DNA from: CAZJHX01 sp964545715 | GTDB taxonomy: Bacteria > Myxococcota_A > UBA9042 > GCA-2863065 | Assembly (NCBI GenBank): GCA_964545715.1 | Contig: CAZJHX010000038.1 | Span: forward strand, 6,797 to 70,796 | DNA: 64,000 nt | Direction of reading: 5' to 3' | Part shown: positions 18,059 through 27,241 of the stretch, in pieces | Layout of the letters: the number at the start of each line of letters is the position of its first letter | How positions within the stretch are numbered: position 1 is the stretch's first letter | Position numbers and translations under genes: made by a program | Notes under the pieces: model-generated | What the model was told of the DNA's origin: nothing | Seen by the model: the letters and a program-made list of their open reading frames with translations, nothing else | Databases searched by the model: none

Positions 18059-19231
18059 ATGCGCGCTCGCTTGCCCATACTGGCCCTGGCCTGCCTCTGC
18101 CTCGTGTCTGAAGCGGACGCGCAGGACGTGCCCCCCAACGCTAAAGAGGCCACTGCGACCCGGCTGCACGAGCAAGCTCTGAAAGCCCGTGAGCGCGGCA
18201 AGCGCAAGGCCGCCATCGACCTGTGGAAAGCGGCCCAGCATCTGCACCATCACTGGAAGTACGCGTACAACCTCTGCGCGGTGCTCCTGGAGGACGGGCG
18301 ATATCTCGACGCCTGGCGCGCCTGCGACGACGCCGAGCGCCTTGGGTTCCCGGATGAGCACCAGGCCAAGCTCACGCAAAACCGCTCGCGCATCCGCGGT
18401 AAGCTCAGCGCGGATCACGTCTTCATCGAGCTGCACGTGTCGCCCGAGCAGGCGGACGTCACGCGTGATAGCCAACCGTGGCCCGCACCGCGCGCGATGT
18501 GGACGCGTGACGTGGAGAGCCGGATCGAGGTCACCAGCGAAGGGTTCGAGACGAAGAAGCTGACATGGAAGCACCCGTTAGGTCAGGCCTCTGTACGCAC
18601 CGTCACGCTCAAAGCGGCGCGCGGCGCGCTGAGGGTCACAGGTCGACCACGCGGCGCCACCGTGTACGCCAACGATCTAGCGATCGGCTCCCTGCCTCTG
18701 GCGCAAGCGGACGGGCTGGAGCCCGGAATCCACCAGGTGCGCGTGACCGCCGAAGGCCACGTCGCCCAGAAGCTGCCGGTCAAAGTGAGCCAGGGCGGGC
18801 TCACGGCGATCGAGATCGCGCTGAACCCAAAGCCCGCGCCCAAGCCCATCGACGCCCCGCCGGTCACACCGCCATCCAGTGGTGTCCTGACCATCACCGG
18901 CTGGATCGGCGTCGGGGTCGGCACCGCCTCGCTGGTGGCCAGCACCGTCGCGTTCAGCCGCGTCCGAAACGCGCGCGACGAGATCGCCGATCTCAACGCG
19001 GACCCCAAGCTCAGCGACGACGATCACAGCACCTACACCACCAACTACAATGAGACGCAGCAGTCCTTCGAAGACGCCCGTCTCGCCGGCTACATCCTGG
19101 TCGGCGCCGGCGCAGCTCTGGCCGTGACCGGCAGCGTGCTGCTGATCATGGACGCGATGGAGACCGACGCCACGGTCGTGCCCATGAGCGTGAAGGGCGG
19201 CGGCGGACTCACGGGCATCCTCCGCTTCTAA
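18059..19231 (+). CDS. Exported PEGA-domain membrane protein
   Basis: The 390-residue protein begins 10 bases after the kinase stop, so the two form an operon. A signal peptide (about 1-21, ending SEADAQ) precedes an Ala/Arg/Lys-rich helical region with TPR-like character (KWKYAYNLCAVLLEDGRYLD at about 65 is shortened here to its core NLCAVLLEDGRY). A PEGA-like beta domain follows (GALRVTGRPRGATVYANDL, then GIHQVRVTAEGH), at about 180-255. Two C-terminal hydrophobic segments (about 280-300 and 345-365) flank an Asp/Thr-rich loop. This architecture is frequent beside myxobacterial Ser/Thr kinases and is usually annotated as a PEGA domain-containing protein of unknown role. It converges with the sigma-54 regulator, overlapping by 4 bases. 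Confidence 0.88.
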   Translation: MRARLPILALACLCLVSEADAQDVPPNAKEATATRLHEQALKARERGKRKAAIDLWKAAQHLHHHWKYAYNLCAVLLEDGRYLDAWRACDDAERLGFPDEHQAKLTQNRSRIRGKLSADHVFIELHVSPEQADVTRDSQPWPAPRAMWTRDVESRIEVTSEGFETKKLTWKHPLGQASVRTVTLKAARGALRVTGRPRGATVYANDLAIGSLPLAQADGLEPGIHQVRVTAEGHVAQKLPVKVSQGGLTAIEIALNPKPAPKPIDAPPVTPPSSGVLTITGWIGVGVGTASLVASTVAFSRVRNARDEIADLNADPKLSDDDHSTYTTNYNETQQSFEDARLAGYILVGAGAALAVTGSVLLIMDAMETDATVVPMSVKGGGGLTGILRF

Positions 19232-20538
19232 CCGCGGAGCGTGTCCAGCTCGAGATCGTAGTACTTGAGCCAGCGATAGATCTGCTTGCGCGTGCGTCCA
19301 AAGTGCTTGGCGACCTGGGCCACGTTGCCGTCCAGGTGCCGAAAGGCGCCGACCAGCTCGTCCGCACTCGGGCGCTCGAAGCCGCCGGTGGCTGCAGCGG
19401 CCGCGGTCGCGCGAGTCAAGATGGGCTGGGTCATCGGCTTCGGCAGGGCAAAGACGCGGACCGCAGCGCCAGGACCGGCGATCGCCTGAGCTCTGCCGAT
19501 CGTGGTCCGCAGCTCACGCACATTGGCGGGCCACGGCGCGATCAGCAGCGCCTCGGCCGCGTCGGCCTCAAACGTGATGGGCGCCTCACTTAGATGGGTG
19601 CACAGCGCCAGGATGTCCGGGCGGCGCTCCCGCAGCGGCGGAACCGGGATGGGCCAACCCGCGACCCGGGCGTAAAGGTCAGCGCGAAACCGTCCCTCCT
19701 GCACTGCAGCGCCCAGATCCACGTTTGTGGCGACGATCAGGCTGGCGTCGACCTTGCGGCCCCGCGTCGCGCCGACCGGCACAACCACCTTATCGTCCAA
19801 CACGCGAAGCAAGGCGGCCTGAGCCGGCCCGGGAAGCTCCGCGATCTCGTCCAGGAAGAGCGTGCCGCGCTGAGCCGCCACAAAGTAGCCTTCATTGTCG
19901 GTAGTGGCGCCCGTGAACGCGCCGCGCTGATGCCCGAAGAGCGTGCTCTCCACCAGGTTCGGCGGGATGGCGCCGCAGTTCAGCGCGACGAGGTCGCCAC
20001 GACGATCGCTCAGCCGATGCAGCGCCCGGGCAGCGACCTCTTTCCCGACCCCGGACTCCCCGTTGAGCAGCACAGGGTCTTTCGATCGGGACGCACGCTT
20101 GAGCTCCACACGCACGGTGCGCGCCGCCGCCGATTCCCCGACGAAGCCGTGCTCTTCGACCGGCTCGGCCGCGTCGGGCTGCGCCTGTTCGTAGACGAGC
20201 AATGAGTCGCCCAGACGCATGACATCTCCGTGCAGCAGGACCCGGGACATCGTGATCTTGCCCCCGACCAGCAGCCGGTTCTTGGCGCCGAGGTCCTCCA
20301 CCTGATACATCGCGTGCGTCTCGGACCGGCGGAGGCGGGCGTGCTCGCGACTCATCCGAGCGTCTCGAATGCGCAGCCCGCCGTCCTTCGGCTCGCGACC
20401 CACGATGAGGTCCGCCCGGCCCAGCTCGACGATCCGTCCAACCGCGCTGCGGTCCGGCGAGTAGACGATATGAAGCAGGTGACGCGCCGGTCCGCCGGGC
20501 AACAGGATGTTGGCGGAGGCGGTCAGAGTGGCCGACAT
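19228..20538 (-). CDS. Sigma-54-dependent activator with N-terminal FHA domain
   Basis: The 436-residue protein has an FHA domain (about 30-115; VGREPKDGG, MSREHARLRR) that binds phospho-Thr, an AAA+ domain (about 130-360) and a Fis-type helix-turn-helix (about 400-432; NVAQVAKHFGRTRKQIYRW). The AAA+ core is complete: Walker A GESGVGKE, the sigma-54 contact loop GAFTGA and Walker B TLFLDEI. It should therefore activate a sigma-54 promoter when its FHA domain engages a phosphorylated partner, plausibly one modified by the convergent kinase at 16441. Its downstream neighbour in the same direction of reading is the receiver protein at 20560, which lies 21 bases upstream of this start. No clear ribosome site precedes the ATG at 20538, so coupling to that upstream gene is possible. 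Confidence 0.95.
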   Translation of the reverse strand: MSATLTASANILLPGGPARHLLHIVYSPDRSAVGRIVELGRADLIVGREPKDGGLRIRDARMSREHARLRRSETHAMYQVEDLGAKNRLLVGGKITMSRVLLHGDVMRLGDSLLVYEQAQPDAAEPVEEHGFVGESAAARTVRVELKRASRSKDPVLLNGESGVGKEVAARALHRLSDRRGDLVALNCGAIPPNLVESTLFGHQRGAFTGATTDNEGYFVAAQRGTLFLDEIAELPGPAQAALLRVLDDKVVVPVGATRGRKVDASLIVATNVDLGAAVQEGRFRADLYARVAGWPIPVPPLRERRPDILALCTHLSEAPITFEADAAEALLIAPWPANVRELRTTIGRAQAIAGPGAAVRVFALPKPMTQPILTRATAAAAATGGFERPSADELVGAFRHLDGNVAQVAKHFGRTRKQIYRWLKYYDLELDTLRG

Positions 20539-20559
20539 AGCGGCTACGATACCACGGCG

Positions 20560-21216
20560 TTACCGACTCGCGGCCTGGTAGCAATCCAGCAGGCCCGCCC
20601 GGTGGGCGTACCGGAAGATCTCGCCCTGAGACTCCACCCCGAGCTTGCCCCGGATGCGGCCCACGTAGTTGCTGACGGTACTGACCGACAAGTCGAGCTC
20701 AGCAGCGATGAGCGACACCGTCTGGCCTTCGATAAGCTGCATGAACACCTGGTGCTCCCGCACGCTCAGCCGGTTGTGGGGCACGGGCGACCGGCCGTCG
20801 TGGCGGCGGGACAGGCCCAGCAGGGCGTTGGTCAGGTAGGTGAGGCCTTCCGCGGCGCGCCGGACGGCGGTCAACAGCTCATCAGGCTCCGCGTCTTTCG
20901 ACAAGTAGGCCGCCGCCCCCTCGCGAAGCAGCGACAAGGCGAACTGGTCCTCGGGATAGGCGCTCATAAACACGATGGCCACGCGCACGTCGCTTTGCTC
21001 CAGCCGGCGGAACACCTCCAGACCGCTGAGTCCGGGCAGCGAGACGTTCAAGACGAGCACGTCCACGTCGCCGTCACCAGCGCGGGCGAGCGCGTCCTGC
21101 CCCGTAACAACCTCTTCCACGATATCGATATCCCTACCGCCGCCCAGCACCTGACGTATGGCGAGGCGGAGAAATGCATGGTCCTCAGCGACCAGAACGC
21201 GAATCTTACTCTGCAA
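20560..21216 (-). CDS. NarL/FixJ-type response regulator lacking the phospho-acceptor Asp
   Basis: The TTG at 21216 follows AGGGAG and gives 218 residues starting LQSKIRVLVAEDHAFLR; the open frame upstream has no ribosome site and poor leader sequence. The receiver domain (about 3-120) retains the acidic pair (AEDH), the Ser/Thr and Lys switch residues (MSAY, LSKD), but the phosphorylation site reads VLVLNVSLPGLSG, with Asn (codon AAC on the minus strand at about 21046) where Asp is standard. A LuxR-type HTH follows (about 150-215; LSVREHQVF, VSTVSNYVGRIRGKL). DNA binding is expected; regulation must be phosphorylation-independent or locked. It is upstream of, and likely co-transcribed with, the FHA-sigma-54 regulator. 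A hairpin covers its ribosome site. Confidence 0.9.
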   Translation of the reverse strand: MQSKIRVLVAEDHAFLRLAIRQVLGGGRDIDIVEEVVTGQDALARAGDGDVDVLVLNVSLPGLSGLEVFRRLEQSDVRVAIVFMSAYPEDQFALSLLREGAAAYLSKDAEPDELLTAVRRAAEGLTYLTNALLGLSRRHDGRSPVPHNRLSVREHQVFMQLIEGQTVSLIAAELDLSVSTVSNYVGRIRGKLGVESQGEIFRYAHRAGLLDCYQAASR

Positions 21217-21249
21217 GCGGCTCTCCCTTTTCGGTGTCACGAAAGGGAG
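21217..21249 (-). promoter_or_regulatory. Hairpin sequestering the Shine-Dalgarno of the receiver gene
   Basis: On the transcribed strand, CTCCCTTTCG pairs with CGAAAAGGGAG (plus-strand arms 21223-21231 and 21239-21249) around a six-base loop, leaving one bulged A. The 3' arm contains AGGGAG, the ribosome site of the TTG start at 21216. Translation should require opening of this stem. No T-tract follows, so it is unlikely to be a terminator. Confidence 0.6.
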
Positions 21250-21430
21250 CAAAGACCACGCCAGAGTTGACAGCGATAACCGTACCGCCACAGCACGCTG
21301 TTTACGTCGTTTGACCGATACCTGACTCGGCGGTGTGTCACGTGTCTTTTGGGTGTGTCAGTGTGTCCCAGCCTGCCGCGATCCCGCGTGATCGCTCATA
21401 TAGTTGGGCGACCGGGCCGATAACACTCCC

Positions 21431-24400
21431 ATGAGTCCGCAACTGCGCCATATCGTCGCCGGAGTATGTGTTCTGCTTGCCGCCTGCTCGTCAGAGGCGC
21501 CGACCACATCCCCAACACCGACAGACCCGACCGCCGCAGCCGACGCGGCTGGCTCCAACCCGACAGCGCCGCCCGTAGAGGCGCCTGTCGACCCGACCGG
21601 CCCCGAGGCCGACGCGGACCGTACGCCCCCCGAGAGTGAGCCGGAGCCGCGCGTGACACCGCCGGAGCCCAGGATCTCCGAGGAGACCTCCGCCGAGCTT
21701 TGCGCCCCGTGCAACGACGACCAAGACTGCGAGCACGACACACTCTGCCGCCAGGTGGCCGACAGCGGCCGTTGGGCATGCCTCGCGGCCTGCAACAGCG
21801 CGGCGAGCGACTGCCCGATCGCGACGACCTGCGCCACTGTCGACACCGAGCTGCTGTGTATTCCGGACGCCGACGAGTGCGAGTGCGACGAGACTCATGT
21901 GGGCCGCTCAGGTCGCTGCGACGCCGGGTCGGTCTGCGCCGGCGCCTACACCTGCGAGGCCGACGGCCCGACCGAGTGCACGGTGGAGAAGAGAAGCGAG
22001 CAGTGCAACGGCATCGACGACGACTGCGACGGCAAGATCGACGAAGGCGGGCACACCCTGTGCGACGACGGGTCAACGTGCACGGCCGAGACCTGCACCG
22101 AAGGGGCGTGCGTTTACCAGCCGTCCGGCACGGGGTGCATGATCGGCGTCAACTGCTTCACGACCGGCACCGCCAAGCCCGACGACGCGTGCCTGTGGTG
22201 CGACCCCAAGACCTCCGGCACCGGCTGGTCGGCGCGACCCGACGGCCTCCCCTGCGACGATGGCTTGCTATGCACAGTCGGTGATGCCTGCGCGGCCGGG
22301 TCGTGCGCACCGACCTCCGCCATGTCGTGCGACGACTCCAACGCCTGCACGGAGGACGCCTGCGACCCGGCGACCGGCTGCGTGCACACGCCTTTGGACC
22401 TGGTCGGCTGTGACGACGCCGACCCGTGCACGACCACAGACAGCTGCCAGGCGGGCGCCTGCGTAGGCGTGCCGATGGTCTGCGACGACGGCCTGTCCTG
22501 CACGATCGACGTCTGCGAGGACGGAGAGTGCGACACGCAGACGCTGGAGACCGGTTGGTGCTTGATCGATGAGGTCTGCCGGACCGAGGGGACGACCCCG
22601 GCCGGCGTGCCGTGCCTGACCTGCGCCCCGGACGTCGACGCGACAGTGTGGTCCCCCCGCCCGGACGGCGCCGCGTGCGACGACGGCAACGCCTGTACCG
22701 GACCCGACACGTGCGCCGGCGGAGTGTGCCTCGCCGATTCAGTGGCGTGTGACGACGGCAACGACTGCACGCTGGACTTCTGTCTGCCGACATTCGGCTG
22801 CTTGCAGCAGGCCGTTGCCGGGTTGCTGTGCAGCGATGGGAACGCGTGCACGACCACCGACACCTGCTTGGGCGGCGACTGTGTCGGATCCGATCCGCCG
22901 GTGTGCGATGACGACAACCCGTGCACTGAAGACGGGTGCGATCCCGCGACAGGCTGCGCGTTTACCGCGACTGAGAGCGCCGAGACCTGCGACGACGGTG
23001 ACAGCTGCACCACGACCGATACTTGCGCCGACGGGAGCTGCCAGGGCGCTGCCGTGGTATGCGACGACGGCGTGGCCTGCACGACGGACGCCTGCACTGA
23101 CGGCGCCTGTACTCATGAGGTCGAAGAGGGCGCCTGCCTGATCGACGGCGCGTGCTTTGAGAACGGGGATGCGGACCCCAACGACCCATGTGCGCGCTGC
23201 TGGCACGACGCCATCTCCAACGCGCCTCCGGGCTCCCCCTGCAACGACAGCGACGCCTGCACGGCGGGTGAAAAGTGCCAGGGCGGCTCGTGCCTGGGCG
23301 GCGCTCCCGTCTCGTGCGACGACGAGAACCCATGCACCGACGACGCCTGTGACACGACGTTAGGCTGCCTCAACACACCCAACATCGCGGGCTGCAACGA
23401 CGGGCTGTTCTGCACGGTAGACGATACGTGCACGGACGGTATCTGTGCCGGCGCACCGCGCGACTGCACAGCGCTGGACGCCCCCTGCGCGGCCGGCAGC
23501 TGCAGCGACGTAGACGCCGCGTGCGTGGCGATCCCGGCCACGGACGGGTCTGTGTGTGATGACGGCCTCCCCTGCTCCGGCCCGGACACGTGTCAAGAGG
23601 GCGCCTGCCAGGGTCCGGCGCTGGCGGGCTGTTGCACGGTTGCCGCCGACTGTGACGACGGCAACGCCTGCACAGCCGATCAATGCACCCCCGAGGGGAC
23701 GTGCTCGTACGATGTCGCGGCCGTGGACGGTGCGGGCTGCGACGACGGCGCGTGGTGCACTGTGGACGATGTCTGCGCATCCGGCTCCTGCGTGGGCGCC
23801 CCGCGTTCTTGTGCGTCCGATGCCTGCAACGACGGCTACTGCGACCCCGATGCGGGCGCGTGCATGCTGGCGCCCAAGCCGGACGGCCTGGCATGTGAGG
23901 ACGACGGCGAGGCGTGCACCTCGGATACGTGCCAGACCGGCGCGTGCGCGCATACGACGGTGGTGGCGCCCTGCGATGACGCCAACGCCTGCACATTCAA
24001 CGACACCTGCACGGACTCGGGCTGCGCAGGCACGTCCTACAGCTGCGATGACGGGCTGGCCTGCACCGAGGACAGCTGCGCCGGTGACGGTTCCTGCGCA
24101 AACACCGTGGCCGCCGGCGCCTGTCTGATCGGCGGCGCGTGCGTCGCAGAGGGCACCCTGCACCCGACCCAGGCATGCCAGCGATGTCACTCGGCGACCG
24201 ACGCGACGGCGTGGACGGCATCCGTCGACGGCTGGGCATGCGACGACGACGGCGATGTATGCACCGACGACGTCTGCCAGGCCGGTGCCTGCGCTCACCC
24301 GGCGGCACCTCCGGCCACGGCTTGCGATGACGGCGACGCTTGCACCCAGGGGGACAACTGCGGCGCGGGCGACTGCGCGGGCACGCCTTACACCTGCGAC

Positions 24401-27241
24401 GACGGACTGCCGTGCACGGCGGACGCCTGTGACGGAGCGGGTGGCTGCACGGCGCCGCTGGTGGCCGGGTTCTGCCTGGTCGACGACGCGTGTTATGCGG
24501 ACACAATGCTGGATCCCGCCAACGCCTGCCGTGTCTGCGATGCGGCGACGCCGACCCAGTTCAGCGATCGGCCCAACGGCACGAGCTGTGACGACACCAA
24601 CGCGTGCTCGAGCGCGGACGCGTGTGACGCGGGCGTGTGCAAAGGCAGCACGATCGACTGCGACGACAACAACCTGTGCACCGACGATGCGTGCGACCCC
24701 GCGACGGGGTGCATCAACAATCCCAACAGCAATCCGTGCAGCGACGGCCTGTACTGCACGGTCAACGACGTCTGCTCCGCTGGAAGCTGTTCGGGGACCC
24801 TGCGTGACTGCACGGGCGTGGCGGACGCCTGCAACGACGGCGCGTGTGATGAGGCCGGCGACGCCTGTGTGCCGGCCCCGCTGGCCGACGGCACCCCCTG
24901 TGATGATACGACGGTCTGCACGGGCCCGGACAGCTGCCAGGGCGGGGCATGCCAGGGCGCGCCCGTACCGGCCTGCTGCACCGCCGACAGCGACTGCGAC
25001 GACGCCAACGCATGCACGGCAGACAGCTGCAACGTGGCGACCGGCGCGTGCACAAACAGCACCGGACCCCTGGACGGCGCCGGCTGCGATGACGGCGCGT
25101 TCTGCACCACGGGCGACACCTGCGGCGCCGGCGTGTGCACGGGTGCACCGCGGGACTGCTCGGCGCTGGACGGGGCATGCAGCCTCGGCGTTTGCAACGA
25201 CGTCTCGGCGGCCTGTGAGGCCGTGGCCGCCAACGAGGGGATGGCGTGTCCCGGGGACGGTAACGGCTGCACGGACGACGTCTGTCAGGGCGGCGCCTGT
25301 GCGCATCCAAACAACAGCGCGGCATGCGACGACGGGGCGGCCTGCACGTTCAGCGACACCTGCAACTCGGGCAGCTGCGCCGGAACCCCCTACAGCTGCG
25401 ACGACGGGATGGCGTGCACGACGGATACCTGTGACGGCGCCGGCGCGTGCAACACGGTGATCGATGCCGGCGTGTGCGCGATCGGGGGCGTCTGCCGACC
25501 CGCGGGTGAGGCGCTGCCGGGCGAGCCGTGCCGCCAGTGTGATCCGGCCACCTCCCAGATCGACTTCTCGGCCATGAGCGACGGGTCCGCCTGCAGCGAT
25601 GGAGACGCCTGCACCGCCGCCGACACCTGCACCTCGATGGTGTGTGATGGGGCCTCGGTCAACTGCGACGACGGCGACGTATGCACGACGGACGCCTGCG
25701 ATCCGGTCAGCGGCTGCTCCAACACGCCCAACACGGCGTCGTGTGACGACGGTGTGGCCTGCACCTTTGACGACACCTGCAGCGGCGGGTCCTGCGGCGG
25801 CACCAGCTACGCCTGTGATGACGGGCTGGCCTGCACGACCGACGCCTGCGACGGCGCCGGGGGCTGCACAACCACGATCGACGCCGACAGCTGCCTGATC
25901 TCCGGACAGTGCTGGGCCGACGGCGCAAACGATCCCGCTCAGGCATGCCGAGCGTGCACTACGGGAACATCCCAGACCGCCTGGACGATCGTGCCCGACG
26001 GCACCGCCTGTGACGACGGCGATGCGTGTACTGCCGGCGAGGTCTGCTCGGCGGGGGGCTGCTCCGGTGGCGCCAACACCTGTCCGTGCGCGGGCAAAGT
26101 CGCGGGCGAGTCCTGTGACGACGGGGACGGCAGCACGATCGGCGACCTGTGTCTGCAAGACCAGTGCGCCGGCTTCGAGGTGCACGTGGTGTCGCCCAGC
26201 GGGGCGGACGAGAAGTCCTTCCTGACCCAGGTGATGTATACCGGCGGCGCTTTCCACGCGATCGGCGGCGACAAGTCTGACGGCTGGATCGCCACGGTGG
26301 TGGGCTCGGACGTCAACGTGGTCGCCAGCGAAAACGACGAGTTCCGGACGCTGGCCGACGGTGTGGCGTTCACCGACGATGAGGACGTCTTCGTGTTCGA
26401 CGGCGTGAGCTGGAACGAGGACGGACCGCTGGAGACCGCGCTGAGCAAGCTGAGCGGCAACTTTGACGACGTGCGCACCAGCTGGGGCGGGACCGCGGGC
26501 GGTACGACCACCGTGTTCGCGGCGGGTGTCGAGGGGGGCAAGGCCTTCGCCATCCGATGCGACGCGAGCGGAGCCAAGGCCGTCTGTGCCCGGGAGATCG
26601 GCACCGGCGACAACCTGCTGAACCTGGTGCCGCGCGGGCTGGCCGGGTTTGGCGCCCCCGGCTCACCGGATCTGCTGATGCTCATCGACAAGCCAGGCTG
26701 GCTGAACAACGCCTACCGCAAAACGGGCACTGGGGCGCCGTGGAACCTGGTCTACAACGACACCGGCGCCAGCTCGCAGGTCTCCACCGATGTCTTCGCG
26801 GTCGCGGACAACAACGCCTGGTGGTCCGGCGAAAACGGCCTACTACGCGCCCGTCACGACAAGGGTGCGTCGGTCGGATGGACGTTCTTGTGGAACGTGC
26901 TGGGCTCCAACCAGGCCACCTACGACATGAACGGCGTCTGGGCGGACGACGACGTGGCCCTGGTTGCCTCGAACCAGGACACTGCGGCCGGACGCTCCTT
27001 CAAGCTCATCACCCACGACGTCGCCAGCAGCCCCACATCAACGGCAAACTGGCGCGTCATCGACCTGGGTACGGCCGCCCAGTACGCGGGCTGCACGCCC
27101 GGCGACTGCTCAGAGCACAACGGTCAGGTCGGCACGGTCCTGGACGTCTGGTCCAACGGCGGCCAGGTCGCGCTGGTGGGCTGGATCGTGGACGACAGCG
27201 ACGGCAAGCGCCGCGCTCTGGTTATGTGGCGGAGTCCCTAA
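21431..27241 (+). CDS. Giant Cys-rich repeat lipoprotein with MopE motif and C-terminal propeller-like domain
   Basis: The ATG at 21431 gives 1936 residues; a TTG nine codons upstream is in frame but adds nothing useful. The signal peptide ends in the lipobox LLAAC. A Pro/Thr/Asp-rich linker follows (about 20-90), then a MopE-type metal-binding motif (QCNGIDDDCDGKIDEG at about 195). Residues about 210-1570 consist of several dozen tandem Cys units of the form CDDGNACTxDxCxxGxC, with occasional longer spacers (LIGGACVAEG-type, about every fifth unit). The last 350 residues lack Cys-rich units and contain beta-strand and Gly/Trp/Asp patterns suggestive of a propeller (AVADNNAWWSGENGLLRA). Surface display and disulfide-stabilised extended rod structure are likely. 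Binding target unknown. Confidence 0.9.
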   Translation: MSPQLRHIVAGVCVLLAACSSEAPTTSPTPTDPTAAADAAGSNPTAPPVEAPVDPTGPEADADRTPPESEPEPRVTPPEPRISEETSAELCAPCNDDQDCEHDTLCRQVADSGRWACLAACNSAASDCPIATTCATVDTELLCIPDADECECDETHVGRSGRCDAGSVCAGAYTCEADGPTECTVEKRSEQCNGIDDDCDGKIDEGGHTLCDDGSTCTAETCTEGACVYQPSGTGCMIGVNCFTTGTAKPDDACLWCDPKTSGTGWSARPDGLPCDDGLLCTVGDACAAGSCAPTSAMSCDDSNACTEDACDPATGCVHTPLDLVGCDDADPCTTTDSCQAGACVGVPMVCDDGLSCTIDVCEDGECDTQTLETGWCLIDEVCRTEGTTPAGVPCLTCAPDVDATVWSPRPDGAACDDGNACTGPDTCAGGVCLADSVACDDGNDCTLDFCLPTFGCLQQAVAGLLCSDGNACTTTDTCLGGDCVGSDPPVCDDDNPCTEDGCDPATGCAFTATESAETCDDGDSCTTTDTCADGSCQGAAVVCDDGVACTTDACTDGACTHEVEEGACLIDGACFENGDADPNDPCARCWHDAISNAPPGSPCNDSDACTAGEKCQGGSCLGGAPVSCDDENPCTDDACDTTLGCLNTPNIAGCNDGLFCTVDDTCTDGICAGAPRDCTALDAPCAAGSCSDVDAACVAIPATDGSVCDDGLPCSGPDTCQEGACQGPALAGCCTVAADCDDGNACTADQCTPEGTCSYDVAAVDGAGCDDGAWCTVDDVCASGSCVGAPRSCASDACNDGYCDPDAGACMLAPKPDGLACEDDGEACTSDTCQTGACAHTTVVAPCDDANACTFNDTCTDSGCAGTSYSCDDGLACTEDSCAGDGSCANTVAAGACLIGGACVAEGTLHPTQACQRCHSATDATAWTASVDGWACDDDGDVCTDDVCQAGACAHPAAPPATACDDGDACTQGDNCGAGDCAGTPYTCDDGLPCTADACDGAGGCTAPLVAGFCLVDDACYADTMLDPANACRVCDAATPTQFSDRPNGTSCDDTNACSSADACDAGVCKGSTIDCDDNNLCTDDACDPATGCINNPNSNPCSDGLYCTVNDVCSAGSCSGTLRDCTGVADACNDGACDEAGDACVPAPLADGTPCDDTTVCTGPDSCQGGACQGAPVPACCTADSDCDDANACTADSCNVATGACTNSTGPLDGAGCDDGAFCTTGDTCGAGVCTGAPRDCSALDGACSLGVCNDVSAACEAVAANEGMACPGDGNGCTDDVCQGGACAHPNNSAACDDGAACTFSDTCNSGSCAGTPYSCDDGMACTTDTCDGAGACNTVIDAGVCAIGGVCRPAGEALPGEPCRQCDPATSQIDFSAMSDGSACSDGDACTAADTCTSMVCDGASVNCDDGDVCTTDACDPVSGCSNTPNTASCDDGVACTFDDTCSGGSCGGTSYACDDGLACTTDACDGAGGCTTTIDADSCLISGQCWADGANDPAQACRACTTGTSQTAWTIVPDGTACDDGDACTAGEVCSAGGCSGGANTCPCAGKVAGESCDDGDGSTIGDLCLQDQCAGFEVHVVSPSGADEKSFLTQVMYTGGAFHAIGGDKSDGWIATVVGSDVNVVASENDEFRTLADGVAFTDDEDVFVFDGVSWNEDGPLETALSKLSGNFDDVRTSWGGTAGGTTTVFAAGVEGGKAFAIRCDASGAKAVCAREIGTGDNLLNLVPRGLAGFGAPGSPDLLMLIDKPGWLNNAYRKTGTGAPWNLVYNDTGASSQVSTDVFAVADNNAWWSGENGLLRARHDKGASVGWTFLWNVLGSNQATYDMNGVWADDDVALVASNQDTAAGRSFKLITHDVASSPTSTANWRVIDLGTAAQYAGCTPGDCSEHNGQVGTVLDVWSNGGQVALVGWIVDDSDGKRRALVMWRSP
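22040..26130 (+). repeat. Tandem Cys-unit region (CDDGxxCT repeats)
   Basis: Within the giant lipoprotein the codons for TGCGACGACGG and close variants recur at intervals of about 35-80 bases, giving CDDGNACT, CDDGLACT, CDDGDACT and similar blocks followed by a DxCxxGxC half-unit. The units are diverged enough that recombination is limited, but larger super-units containing the LIGGACVAEG-like insert recur roughly every 550-650 bases. Confidence 0.85.

Noticed and set aside
23360..26257. A 965-codon minus-strand open frame opposite the giant Cys-rich lipoprotein
   Set aside because: It is the antisense of the repeat units and reads as repetitive Ala/Val/Arg sequence.
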